Numbered from the stretch's first letter, positions 7,169-14,328 are shown. The stretch is 17,959 bases of DNA from Lachnospiraceae bacterium UBA3401 (GCA_002358575.1 DEPD01000073.1:1-17959); one strand, 5' to 3'. Numbers and translations are program-made. Notes: generated by a model not told the origin, from the sequence alone.

Positions 7169-7330
7169 GGTTACTTTTCACACCCGCACCATGCACCTGC
7201 TGCATTTGCAACGGAACGCAAAGCTGCTGTTGAAAAATTAGGGTTTGTTGCCTCGCAGGAAAACCTGATTGGAGGTCACGATCACAAAATTTATACTGAT
7301 TATTTTGTCCTGCATCAACCAACAATCTGA
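7169..7330 (+). pseudogene. C-terminal remnant of a lost plus-strand gene (possibly a GNAT acetyltransferase)
   Basis: An open plus-strand frame with no start codon encodes a protein-like tail: AFATERKAAVEKLGF, then VASQEN, then HDHKIYTDYFVLHQ and a stop at 7328-7330. The A-x-E-K-L-G-F step followed by a hydrophobic Y-T-D-Y-F-V-L strand is what the end of a GNAT N-acetyltransferase looks like, but the piece is too short to be sure. The frame is closed by a stop just upstream at 7166-7168, although another frame there reads VKFEVTF, which suggests a frameshift. A hairpin that is fully paired in the plus-strand RNA follows 14 bp after the stop and may be the lost gene's terminator. Confidence 0.45.
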
Positions 7331-7344
7331 CTCGTTCAGAGAAA

Positions 7345-7380
7345 AAATCGAGCAGGGAAATGCCTTTCTCTGCTCGATTT
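7345..7380 (-). terminator. Intrinsic terminator after the ClbS/DfsB gene (probably bidirectional)
   Basis: Arms AAATCGAGCAG-GGAAA and TTTC-TCTGCTCGATTT make a 16-bp stem with a TGCC loop. The minus-strand RNA ends in a run of six U, three of them in the stem. The plus-strand RNA ends GAUUUAUUUUC and pairs without a mismatch (one G-U). The CGAGCAG...CTGCTCG core resembles the hairpin of repeat family B. Confidence 0.75.
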
Positions 7381-7420
7381 ATTTTCACACTGCAACGTTT
7401 CAGACAAGGAAAAGAGCTTT

Positions 7421-7969
7421 TTATGCTTTTTCAGTCTTACAATTTTTCCGGTGTGCCTTGAGCTTTTTTAATGCCCATGCATAATGGCTTGATGTATTAC
7501 TCACAAAATAAGAACCAAGTGGACTGTTTCCTACCCAATCAAAAACTCCCTTTGAAAACAATTCTTCATTAGAAAAATGCTCTGCCAGTTGCATAATTTC
7601 TCGGTGCGACTGCTCTAGCAATGCCTTTGCCTCGTCCAGAGATGTGTTCTGATGCTTTTTCCAGAAAAATACATTCATTTGACCGTAGGTTCGCCAAGTA
7701 TACGGCTTTGGCAGCAAAGGTTTCACCTCCCCCTTTTGATTGGACGCCACCCAATTTAGAGTCAGATTGTGCCACTCATACAGATGTATCAAAATATCTC
7801 TAAGATTCTTGTCACGCTGCCAATGTGCTTCTTTTTTCTTCTCATCCTTAGAAAAATCAAACGGTGTTGATAATTCCTGTTCTGTCATTGATACAATAAA
7901 ACTTTTCAGTTCCTCATAGCCACTGTTTGCAGCCTCCATCAAATCTACTTTTGTTGTTGGTCTTGCCAT
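7421..7969 (-). CDS. ClbS/DfsB-family four-helix protein (DUF1706)
   Basis: A 182-aa cytoplasmic protein starting MARPTTKVDLMEAANSGYEEL, which matches the usual start of the ClbS/DfsB (DUF1706) family, relatives of DinB four-helix bundles. Conserved-looking features are the HLYEWHNL helix (62-69, with H62, W66 and H67), the Trp/Tyr-rich segment KPYTWRTYGQMN (88-99) and NTSSHYAWALKKL (158-170). ClbS itself protects the producer from colibactin, but most relatives have no known substrate, so a protective or hydrolytic role is inference. I chose ATG 7969, with AAGGAG about 12 bp upstream, because the extra upstream residues in frame are unlike the family. The gene stands alone between two terminators, with its own promoter region and a palindrome at 8061-8075. 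Confidence 0.85.
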   Translation of the reverse strand: MARPTTKVDLMEAANSGYEELKSFIVSMTEQELSTPFDFSKDEKKKEAHWQRDKNLRDILIHLYEWHNLTLNWVASNQKGEVKPLLPKPYTWRTYGQMNVFFWKKHQNTSLDEAKALLEQSHREIMQLAEHFSNEELFSKGVFDWVGNSPLGSYFVSNTSSHYAWALKKLKAHRKNCKTEKA

Positions 7970-8042
7970 AATACTCTCATTCTCCTTTATAATAGTGTAG
8001 TGATTCAGTTGTTTTCCTACAGTTTTGTTACTGAATAACCAC

Positions 8043-8076
8043 ATTATATCCACTAAAATATGACATCTTATGTCAA
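8043..8076 (-). promoter_or_regulatory. ClbS/DfsB promoter region with palindromic operator candidate
   Basis: TATAAT (8048-8043) lies 22 nt after TTGACA (8076-8071), a spacing too long for an ordinary promoter. The -35 is embedded in the perfect dyad TGACAT-AAG-ATGTCA (8061-8075). Long-spacer promoters with a dyad are typical of activator or repressor control, but which regulator binds cannot be told. Confidence 0.4.
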
Positions 8077-8091
8077 GTTTAAAAAATTATT

Positions 8092-8135
8092 ATCAGTGCG
8101 GTTGAATTATTTCAAAATGATGCAACCGCACTGAT
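8092..8135 (-). terminator. Intrinsic terminator of the sigma/DUF4179 operon
   Basis: A perfect 13-bp stem, ATCAGTGCGGTTG (8092-8104) with CAACCGCACTGAT (8123-8135), around an 18-nt loop. The minus-strand RNA continues AAUAAUUUUUU. It lies 8 bp after the DUF4179 gene stop. Confidence 0.85.
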
Positions 8136-8142
8136 AGAAAAA

Positions 8143-9324
8143 TCAAACATTCTTTGGCTGATAAACTGTATAAGTAACTGTACCATCATCATTTAATACA
8201 AATACATCAATGCACAAATCTGCAAGCCCATTCTCTGAATAGTCACAATTAAAAACAGGACTTATTCCAATCTTACCATTCGGAAACAGTGTCTCAAATG
8301 CTATTACCCCATTTCCTTCGCTATTATCCATTTTGTAAGAATAATGAACCATTTTTTCTTTATCAATCGTGCAAGTCTGTCTTGTCGATTCCACTGGCAC
8401 AGCATACTCATCAATATTCTCCGGCGTCAATTTTTCCATAAATGCATCTACATTCAAATCCACGGCATCCTTCTCAATCGGTTTTGACGGTTGATTCATG
8501 GTATCTTCAAATGCCTTTAAATAAGCCGCTGCTGCTACAGAATCAGCCTTGCTCTCATCGACTGGAAGCCGAAACAGCGCATTTACACCGGAATAATTTT
8601 CGTTGCGACTTATTTCTCCTGTCTCCACATGATATACATAAGCATCTGCATCATAAAATGTCCCTGTGCTAACACCCACATAAATCCCTTTATCCGCAAA
8701 TATTTCAATATTGTCCATATCTAAAATCCGATACTGTATGCCATTTTTGACAAATGCTGTATATCCACCTCCCTTACTCATCAAACTATAAACATTCGGA
8801 TCTAATCCACGGATATAATGCGATACATAAAATGCCTCTTTTCCGTAATCATCAGAACTTGTATCTGGCATTGGCGTTCCGTCAGCATGCTCAATTGCTA
8901 CAACCGTATAAATTCTGTTATTCAAAACTTCCCCATTATTATTTATTCCCATAAAATCACTAATATTCTTGCCAGCAGCACTTCCCAAAAGCGTAACTTT
9001 ATATCCACCACTTTCCTGCGTCTCATTTACCAAAATTGCTTCCTCACTCAAAAATGCTTCCCGTAGCGCATCATCATCTGTCTCTGTCGCTGCCTCCGCA
9101 GGCGATAAATATTTGTATACTGCAAAAGCGGTACTAGAACACAGTATTAAAATACATGCTGTCGCCATCGCCGCCATGGAAATCCTACTTTTGTAACGCA
9201 CCTGATTATTTTTCATATCCTGTTTCTCCTTTACCTTCTGAAGAATCTGGTCATTCAATTCTTGTTTTGGCAATTCCATCGGAGTCAAAGCCTGTTCCAA
9301 TAACAACTCTATTTTACTCTTCAT
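8143..9324 (-). CDS. DUF4179-type membrane protein, likely partner (anti-sigma) of the adjacent ECF sigma factor
   Basis: A 393-aa protein with a short cytoplasmic part (1-46), one transmembrane helix at about 47-70 (AAMATACILILCSSTAFAVY), and a large outer domain. Residues 90-260 carry the DUF4179 look: LLGSAAGKNISDF, then YTVVAIEHADGTPMPD and YIRGLDPNVY. A second beta-rich domain ends in DDGTVTYTVYQPK. Its ATG overlaps the sigma-factor stop (ATGA), and GGAGGGG within the end of the sigma gene serves as ribosome site, so the two are translationally coupled. In Firmicutes this pairing is normally a sigma factor and its membrane-bound antagonist. The N-terminal segment ELNDQILQKVKEK is the probable sigma-contacting part. 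The inducing signal is not readable from the sequence. Confidence 0.85.
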   Translation of the reverse strand: MKSKIELLLEQALTPMELPKQELNDQILQKVKEKQDMKNNQVRYKSRISMAAMATACILILCSSTAFAVYKYLSPAEAATETDDDALREAFLSEEAILVNETQESGGYKVTLLGSAAGKNISDFMGINNNGEVLNNRIYTVVAIEHADGTPMPDTSSDDYGKEAFYVSHYIRGLDPNVYSLMSKGGGYTAFVKNGIQYRILDMDNIEIFADKGIYVGVSTGTFYDADAYVYHVETGEISRNENYSGVNALFRLPVDESKADSVAAAAYLKAFEDTMNQPSKPIEKDAVDLNVDAFMEKLTPENIDEYAVPVESTRQTCTIDKEKMVHYSYKMDNSEGNGVIAFETLFPNGKIGISPVFNCDYSENGLADLCIDVFVLNDDGTVTYTVYQPKNV

Positions 9325-9833
9325 ATTAGCCCCTCCAACTTTCCCCTTAGAATTTTCTTTGCTCTGTGTATCCTTGTCTTTACCGCACTTTCAGAAATCC
9401 GCAACATTTTCGCAATTTCCGCCTGTGAAAGCTCCTCCATATAAAATAAGAGAATCACAATCCGATACTTATCTGGTAACTTTCTGACAGTCTCACGCAC
9501 AATCTGGCACTCTTCTTTGGAAATTATCATATCTTCGGTCAATAATCCCTCCATAGGAATACTCTCAACATGATCATCTAAAGATGCACTAATTCCTGCA
9601 ATGCGCTGTCGCACAGACATTTTTCTCTTATAATTTCGATAAAGATTCAATGCAACTCCCATCAAAAAGCTTTTCGGATTTATCTTGATAGTCAGCTCTT
9701 GTTCATACACTTTTAAAAACGTGTCCTGATACAAATCATCCGCTTCCTGACGACTATGTGTCACACAACAGCAAAACGAATATAAATCTCTGCCATATGT
9801 ATTAATATAAAATTCCAGTTCTTCTTGTTTCAT
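9321..9833 (-). CDS. ECF-type RNA polymerase sigma-70 factor
   Basis: A 170-aa sigma factor of the minimal sigma2 + sigma4 type. Region 2 spans about 8-72: EADDLYQDTFLKVYE (30-44) is region 2.2, and PKSFLMGVALNLYRNYKRK (53-71) is the -10 recognition part. Region 4 spans 118-166: LPDKYRIVILLFYMEELSQ (119-137), then the helix-turn-helix EIAKMLRISESAVKTRIHRAK (139-159). GGAGGA lies about 3-8 bp before the ATG. It directs transcription of a stress or envelope regulon and probably its own operon. The gene overlaps the DUF4179 gene by 4 bp. A 17-bp near-palindrome AACTATTATAAGTAGTT at 9862-9878 lies just upstream and could be part of its control region. Confidence 0.93.
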   Translation of the reverse strand: MKQEELEFYINTYGRDLYSFCCCVTHSRQEADDLYQDTFLKVYEQELTIKINPKSFLMGVALNLYRNYKRKMSVRQRIAGISASLDDHVESIPMEGLLTEDMIISKEECQIVRETVRKLPDKYRIVILLFYMEELSQAEIAKMLRISESAVKTRIHRAKKILRGKLEGLI

Positions 9834-9843
9834 TGTCCTCCTC

Positions 9844-10024
9844 CGGTATTATAACATTGACAACTACTTATAATAGTTCTTTTGGATATCCATGGCACTG
9901 TATTGTACCGGATCAGGGATTTTAAACTCCCTTCATTTATATAGGGTAACAAGAATACAAAAAGTTTCATATAATTTCTATTTTTTCAAAGGCAAACCAA
10001 GTAAAATACACGGGTCTGCGCAAT
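9844..10024. other. Intergenic region without a recognisable gene
   Basis: Between the sigma gene start and repeat B copy 2 I see no coding frame. It contains the near-palindrome AACTACTTATAATAGTT (9862-9878) and should hold the sigma operon promoter, but no standard -35/-10 pair with proper spacing stands out. That fits control by an alternative sigma factor. Confidence 0.4.
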
Positions 10025-10110
10025 CGAGTAGAGAAGTTCCATCTTCCCTACTCGCGTGCCGGATACGGCAGCTTTAGCTGCATATTTTCTTTCTGCGTCC
10101 GTGTGCATAA
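10025..10110. repeat. Dispersed repeat family B, copy 2 (fullest copy)
   Basis: Starts with the hairpin CGAGTAGAGAAG-ttccat-CTTCCCTACTCG, whose only imperfect pair becomes U-G in the minus-strand RNA. Next comes GTGCCGGATACGGCAGC with its own small hairpin, then GCATATTTTCTTTC and the conserved end GCGTCCGTGTGCATAA. As at 4632, it is followed directly by a minus-strand terminator. Confidence 0.8.
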
Positions 10111-10111
10111 G

Positions 10112-10141
10112 AAAAGGAGACTCCTATTCATAAGTGTCTCC
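10112..10141 (-). terminator. Intrinsic terminator of pnp
   Basis: GGAGAC (10116-10121) pairs with GTCTCC (10136-10141), and the minus-strand RNA then runs into UUUUCUUAU. It lies 22 bp after the pnp stop. Confidence 0.65.
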
Positions 10142-10163
10142 CTCATGTCAATTCTAGTATATA

Positions 10164-12290
10164 TTATTGTTGTGCCACGTCCTTCATTGAGAAGCTAATA
10201 CGCCCCATCTTGTCTCTGCCAAGGCATACTACAGTAACAACATCACCAAGGGTCAATACATCTTCCACATGATTGATGCGTTCCTTTGCAATTTTAGAAA
10301 TATGAACCATACCTTCTTTTCCAGGTGCAAACTCAAGAAATGCACCAAACTCCTTAATGCTAACTACCTTGCCCTTAAATACTTGCCCAGCCTCAAAGTC
10401 TGTCGTAATAATCTTAATCATCTCGCACGCTTTATCCATCATCTTCTGATCCGTACCGCAAATGCTTACAAAACCATCATCAGAAATGTCAATCTTTACC
10501 CCAGTCTGCTCAATAATCGTATTGATCGTCTTGCCTCTCTGTCCAACCACATCACCAATCTTCTCTGGATCAATCTTCGTCTGGATAATCTTTGGAGCAT
10601 ACTCACCAACAGTTGTTCTAGGCTGACTGATACACGGAAGCATAATCTCATTCAAAATGTACATTCTGGCATCTCTTGTCTTTGCAATCGCCTCCTCGAC
10701 AATCGGTCTGGTTAAACCATGAATCTTGATATCCATCTGAATGGCTGTAATGCCGTCTTTTGTTCCAGCAACCTTAAAATCCATATCGCCAAAGAAGTCC
10801 TCAAGTCCCTGAATATCGGTTAACACAATATAGTCGTCATCTGTCTCGCCTGTCACCAGACCACAAGAAATACCCGCTACTGGCTTCTTAATCGGTACAC
10901 CTGCTGCCATCAATGACATCGTTGATGCACAGATAGAACCTTGTGATGTAGAACCATTTGACTCAAAAGTTTCAGATACTGTACGAATCGCATATGGAAA
11001 TTCTTCTTCGGGCGGAATCACAGGTATAAGTGCCTTCTCTGCCAAAGCACCATGTCCAATTTCACGTCTTCCAGGTCCTCTCGACGGCTTTGTCTCACCA
11101 ACTGAATAGGAAGGGAAATTATAATGATGCATATATCTCTTTGCTGTCTCATTCTCATCAAGTCCATCAATCTTTTGGACTTCTGACAACGGCGCCAACG
11201 TGGTAACAGTGCAAATTTGCGTCTGTCCACGCGTAAACATTGCCGAACCATGTACCCTTGGAATAATGTCAATCTCAGCCGCAAGCGGACGAATCTGTGT
11301 GATTGCACGACCATCAGGACGCTTATGGTCTTTTAAAATCATCTTGCGAACGGTCTTTTTCTGATACTGATAAATCGCTTCCCCAAGAATGCCAAGCCAT
11401 TCCTCATTGTCTGCAAAAGCTTCCTCAAGTTTCTCGGTAATCTTGCGGATATTCTCCTCTCTTACCTGCTTTTCATCAGTAAAGACTGCAACCTCCATCT
11501 CCTCTGGAGGAACAATCTCTTTTATTCTAGCAAACATTTCCTCTGGAATTGCACAGCTTGTATATTCATGCTTTGTTTTACCAACTTCCGCCACAATCTG
11601 ATTGATGAATGCAATAATTGTCTGATTGATCTCATGGCACTTATAAATCGCCTCAATCATCTTGTCCTCTGGCACTTCGTTTGCGCCAGCCTCAATCATA
11701 ATTACCTTCTGGCTTGTGGAAGCCACGGTAAGTTGCAAATCACCGTTTTTCCACTGCTCCTGATTTGGATTCACCACAAATTCCCCATCGATAAGTCCCA
11801 TCTGTGTTGTTGCACAAGGACCATCAAACGGAATATCGGATATGGAAGTGACAATCGCAGATCCAATCATAGCAACCAACTCTGGACGACAATCTGGGTC
11901 AACGCTCATCACCATATTGTTTAATGTAACATCATTTCTGTAATCCTTTGGAAACAATGGACGCATTGGTCTGTCAATCACGCGGCTTGTGAGAATTGCG
12001 TTCTCACTCGCCTTGCCTTCTCTTTTATTAAATCCTCCTGGAATCTTACCCACCGAATAAAGTTTTTCTTCAAATTCTACAGAGAGTGGGAAAAAGTCAA
12101 TACCATCTCTTGGCTTATCTGATGCCGTTGCAGTACAAAGTACTGTCGTATCTCCATAGTGCATCAGCGCTGCTCCATTTGCCTGCGCTGCCACTCTTCC
12201 AATATCAATTGTCAATATACGTCCTGCCAACTCCATACTGTAGGATTTGTAGGATTTGTCTTTCTTTTCACTGAATGTCATGTATTCCAT
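10164..12290 (-). CDS. pnp: Polyribonucleotide nucleotidyltransferase (PNPase)
   Basis: Phosphorolytic 3'-5' exoribonuclease, and the reverse polymerase, acting in RNA decay. The 708-aa protein has the full set of domains. The first RNase PH core is at about 20-160 (GKIPGGFNKREGK 81-93), followed by an all-helical linker to about 320. The second, catalytic RNase PH core is at about 325-560, with the phosphate site SNGSTSQGS (444-452) and acidic GDMDFKVAGTKDG (501-513). A KH domain is at 572-630 (GQRG loop at 583-586) and an S1 domain at 635-705. The start is ATG 12290, with AGGAG about 14 bp upstream, rather far. The gene follows rpsO, as is common in bacteria. A long hairpin in the rpsO-pnp gap is a likely processing or control site. 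Confidence 0.97.
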   Translation of the reverse strand: MEYMTFSEKKDKSYKSYSMELAGRILTIDIGRVAAQANGAALMHYGDTTVLCTATASDKPRDGIDFFPLSVEFEEKLYSVGKIPGGFNKREGKASENAILTSRVIDRPMRPLFPKDYRNDVTLNNMVMSVDPDCRPELVAMIGSAIVTSISDIPFDGPCATTQMGLIDGEFVVNPNQEQWKNGDLQLTVASTSQKVIMIEAGANEVPEDKMIEAIYKCHEINQTIIAFINQIVAEVGKTKHEYTSCAIPEEMFARIKEIVPPEEMEVAVFTDEKQVREENIRKITEKLEEAFADNEEWLGILGEAIYQYQKKTVRKMILKDHKRPDGRAITQIRPLAAEIDIIPRVHGSAMFTRGQTQICTVTTLAPLSEVQKIDGLDENETAKRYMHHYNFPSYSVGETKPSRGPGRREIGHGALAEKALIPVIPPEEEFPYAIRTVSETFESNGSTSQGSICASTMSLMAAGVPIKKPVAGISCGLVTGETDDDYIVLTDIQGLEDFFGDMDFKVAGTKDGITAIQMDIKIHGLTRPIVEEAIAKTRDARMYILNEIMLPCISQPRTTVGEYAPKIIQTKIDPEKIGDVVGQRGKTINTIIEQTGVKIDISDDGFVSICGTDQKMMDKACEMIKIITTDFEAGQVFKGKVVSIKEFGAFLEFAPGKEGMVHISKIAKERINHVEDVLTLGDVVTVVCLGRDKMGRISFSMKDVAQQ

Positions 12291-12348
12291 ACAATTTTAC
12301 TTCGCTCCTTTTCTTTTCTCACAAACCATTTTTTCTTAATTTCTGTTA

Positions 12349-12429
12349 GATAGAACCTGTCGAAACTACTGAAAAATCTATGAAAATTGATTCATAGACT
12401 TTTCAGCGGTCTCGAAACAAGCTCCTATC
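12349..12429 (-). ncRNA. Long hairpin in the rpsO-pnp intergenic RNA
   Basis: Arms 12360-12384 and 12391-12415 pair over 25 positions with four imperfect ones, around the loop AATTGA. The pairing extends further out to GATAG/CTATC (12349-12353, 12425-12429) with bulges. The inner 16 bp (CTGAAAA.TCTATGAA) has one mismatch, which becomes a U-G pair in the minus-strand RNA. It lies about 58 nt before the pnp start. By analogy with E. coli, where such a stem is an RNase III site used in PNPase self-control, this could be a processing site. A short fold-back repeat is the alternative. Confidence 0.6.
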
Positions 12430-12458
12430 CAAATCGCACACAGATTGAATGCACATAA

Positions 12459-12480
12459 AGGAGCGGACAATTCCGCTCCT
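12459..12480 (-). terminator. Intrinsic terminator of rpsO (probably partial)
   Basis: A perfect 8-bp stem AGGAGCGG-acaatt-CCGCTCCT 23 bp after the rpsO stop. The following U-run in the minus-strand RNA is short (UUUAUG), so some read-through into pnp is likely. No clear separate pnp promoter was seen. Confidence 0.65.
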
Positions 12481-12503
12481 CCAAATGCATAAGTATTCAA
12501 AAA

Positions 12504-12770
12504 TTACTTTCTGATACCAAGCTTCTCAATAAGCGCACGATATCCCTCGATGTCAACTCCCTTTAAGTAGTCAAGCAAACCACGTCTCTGACCAACCATT
12601 TTTAAAAGACCGCGTCTTGAATGATGGTCTTTTTGATTCTTCTTCAAGTGCTCTGTCAACTCCTGAATCCTTGCTGTCAGAATCGCAATCTGTACTTCCG
12701 GTGAACCTGTGTCGCCAGGCTTTCTGCCATACTCAGCGATAATCGCCTGCTTTTTTTCCTTAGAAATCAT
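12504..12770 (-). CDS. rpsO: 30S ribosomal protein S15
   Basis: Primary rRNA-binding protein of the 30S platform; 88 aa, the standard length. Diagnostic stretches are TGSPEVQIA (21-29), DHHSRRGLL (48-56) and GQRRGLLDYL (60-69). GGAGG lies 9 bp before the ATG. The gene has its own strong promoter (12889-12917) and a leader of about 112 nt with two hairpins, which fits S15 self-regulation. A terminator-like stem and then pnp follow. Confidence 0.98.
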   Translation of the reverse strand: MISKEKKQAIIAEYGRKPGDTGSPEVQIAILTARIQELTEHLKKNQKDHHSRRGLLKMVGQRRGLLDYLKGVDIEGYRALIEKLGIRK

Positions 12771-12882
12771 TGTAAAAATCCTCCATTAAATCAATCTATT
12801 ATAACCGCTATATACCAAGTCTGGGTCGGAGTGTCCCGACACTGGGTATCAGCTCATCCTGTATACTGTACCAACAGCATAC
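12771..12882 (-). promoter_or_regulatory. Structured rpsO leader (candidate S15 autoregulatory RNA)
   Basis: The predicted 5' end falls near 12882. A first hairpin, 12874-12882 with 12861-12869, has a 9-bp stem with one G-U pair. A second, larger stem pairs GCT.ATACC (12853-12845) with GGTAT..AGC (12816-12807) and carries an inner GTCGG/CCGAC stem (12840-12836 with 12829-12825) and a bulge. S15 represses its own mRNA through leader structures in several bacterial phyla, with little sequence conservation, so the function is inferred from position and folding. Confidence 0.5.
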
Positions 12883-12888
12883 TCAATC

Positions 12889-12917
12889 AGTATATCACAG
12901 GAACTTTGATTATGCAA
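12889..12917 (-). promoter_or_regulatory. rpsO promoter
   Basis: Minus strand TTGCAT (12917-12912) and TATACT (12894-12889) with a 17-nt spacer. It lies just after the stop of the NlpC/P60 gene, so rpsO need not depend on that gene's transcript. Confidence 0.75.
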
Positions 12918-12951
12918 CACAATTTTTCCCTTCATTTCTACCGTTTTTATA

Positions 12952-14328
12952 TCAATTGGGTAGATATCTTCTAATTCCCGCCGGAGTACGATAATTCCAA
13001 CTCGAAATCTTAATTCCTGTCTTTGGACTTGACGCATGAATCACCTGCCCATTACCTATGTAGATTGCTACATGATTAATGTGGCCATTCTTTGCATAAA
13101 ATACCAAGTCTCCTGGCTGCGCAGAACTGTAGTCCACCTTCGTTCCCATCTGCGCCTGCGACGCTGCATGATGCGGAAGACTCACACCATACTTTTTATA
13201 GATACTCAGAGTAAAACCAGAACAATCCGCACCTTTTGTCAAGCTTGTTCCTCCCCAGACATAAGGGTTGCCAACAAACTGTTTTGCATACTGCACTAGA
13301 TCTACACGCACATCGGAGACTCCTTGACCATACATTAGCTCTGTAAGTGTAACAGCCTTCTCAAGTCGTTCCTCCACGTCAACATAATCTCCAGACACAT
13401 ATGCTTCCTCATCATCTAACAGAAATTTTACCCAGTCGTTGTCCATAATCTCGACAACTTCCAGTTCTTCTTCCTGCGGAATCAGCGTGATTACAATGGA
13501 ATCTGTGTTTGGTTCTTCTCTTACTTTCAATGTCTGTGTATTTACCACCGCTATCATAGAAGCAACCTCGTGCCCCCGCGCAATCGCCTCCTCTCCCATG
13601 TAGAGAAATTCTGTACTACAATAGCCTTCCACTTTTCCAGACTTAATATGTGCCCATCCATTCTCATCAATATCCAAAATCTCACACGCTGCATCTTTTG
13701 GCAATTTTCCAATTAATTTACCGCTTTCGTTTGGCTCCTGCCGAATATTTAAATGGTTATCCACATGCGCAATCCCAAGATTTGTATATCCCCAATAATC
13801 TTTAGGTTTCTGTGACTCTTGTGGCGCCTCTGTACTCCTTGCCTGTTCGTCCGCATTATCAAGCACTTCTCCTGCTCCCGCTGACAGCCCCAAATCTGCT
13901 GTTGTCACTTCTGTCTCTGGTTCCTCTGTGTTGTCAAGCACTTCTCCTGCTCCCGCTGACAACCCCAAATCTACTGTTGTCGCTTCTGCCTCTGGCTCCT
14001 CTGTGTTGTCAAGTACTTCCCCGGATTCTATCGACAAACCAGAACTTTCTTGTGTGCTATTCAATTCTGTGTTACTCTCTGACACAGTTTCTGCCTCTTC
14101 TGTCAAATTCTCTTCGCTGGAAATAGACTCTGAACTTTCCTCGGCGGAAAGCATTTCTGCCTCCACAGTTTCCTCACTGTTATTTTCTGAAGTATCAAAC
14201 GAGATAACTCGAATTTCCTCTTCTTTTTTCGGACTGGTGTTTGCGTATACTCCGCTGCTAAACAATATAACTGCAAGCCCTGCTCCTGCGACCGCCCCTG
14301 TATACTTCCATCTGTTTCTCTTGTTCAT
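12952..14328 (-). CDS. Secreted SH3b-SH3b-NlpC/P60 peptidoglycan endopeptidase
   Basis: Cell-wall hydrolase predicted to cut peptide bonds in the peptidoglycan stem (D,L- or L,D-endopeptidase type). The 458-aa precursor has a basic, hydrophobic signal peptide ending near VYA-N (29/30). An acidic Ser/Glu/Thr-rich linker (36-175) contains tandem 25-residue repeats. Two bacterial SH3 domains (about 180-245 and 256-318) follow, then NlpC/P60 from about 340 to the end. The catalytic triad is C369 (GADCSGF), H419 (INHVAIYIG) and H431 (VIHASS). I chose ATG 14328 because it gives a standard signal peptide, though GGGAG is unusually close. An in-frame TTG at 14340 has AAGGAA before it and would add four residues. 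The gene has its own consensus promoter and a WalR-like box in the leader. It interrupts the usual ribF-rpsO-pnp order. Confidence 0.93.
   Translation of the reverse strand: MNKRNRWKYTGAVAGAGLAVILFSSGVYANTSPKKEEEIRVISFDTSENNSEETVEAEMLSAEESSESISSEENLTEEAETVSESNTELNSTQESSGLSIESGEVLDNTEEPEAEATTVDLGLSAGAGEVLDNTEEPETEVTTADLGLSAGAGEVLDNADEQARSTEAPQESQKPKDYWGYTNLGIAHVDNHLNIRQEPNESGKLIGKLPKDAACEILDIDENGWAHIKSGKVEGYCSTEFLYMGEEAIARGHEVASMIAVVNTQTLKVREEPNTDSIVITLIPQEEELEVVEIMDNDWVKFLLDDEEAYVSGDYVDVEERLEKAVTLTELMYGQGVSDVRVDLVQYAKQFVGNPYVWGGTSLTKGADCSGFTLSIYKKYGVSLPHHAASQAQMGTKVDYSSAQPGDLVFYAKNGHINHVAIYIGNGQVIHASSPKTGIKISSWNYRTPAGIRRYLPN
13843..14037 (-). repeat. Tandem 75-bp coding repeats in the wall-hydrolase linker
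   Basis: Two full 25-residue units (98-122 and 123-147) and a third partial one (148-162) share LS..(A/S)GEVLDN(T/A)(E/D)E followed by (A/T)E(A/V)TT(V/A)DLG. The DNA repeats the same TTGTCAAGCACTTC-type stretches. Such tracts expand and shrink by slippage and set the length of the wall-spanning linker. Confidence 0.85.

Noticed and set aside
7146..7388. Minus-strand 80-codon frame MKINRAEKGISLLDFF...
   Set aside because: It runs through the terminator hairpin and the bioB promoter and is opposite the plus-strand gene remnant; no ribosome site.
9892..10077. Plus-strand 61-codon frame in the sigma-pnp gap
   Set aside because: No ribosome site, and its second half is repeat B; composition is not protein-like.
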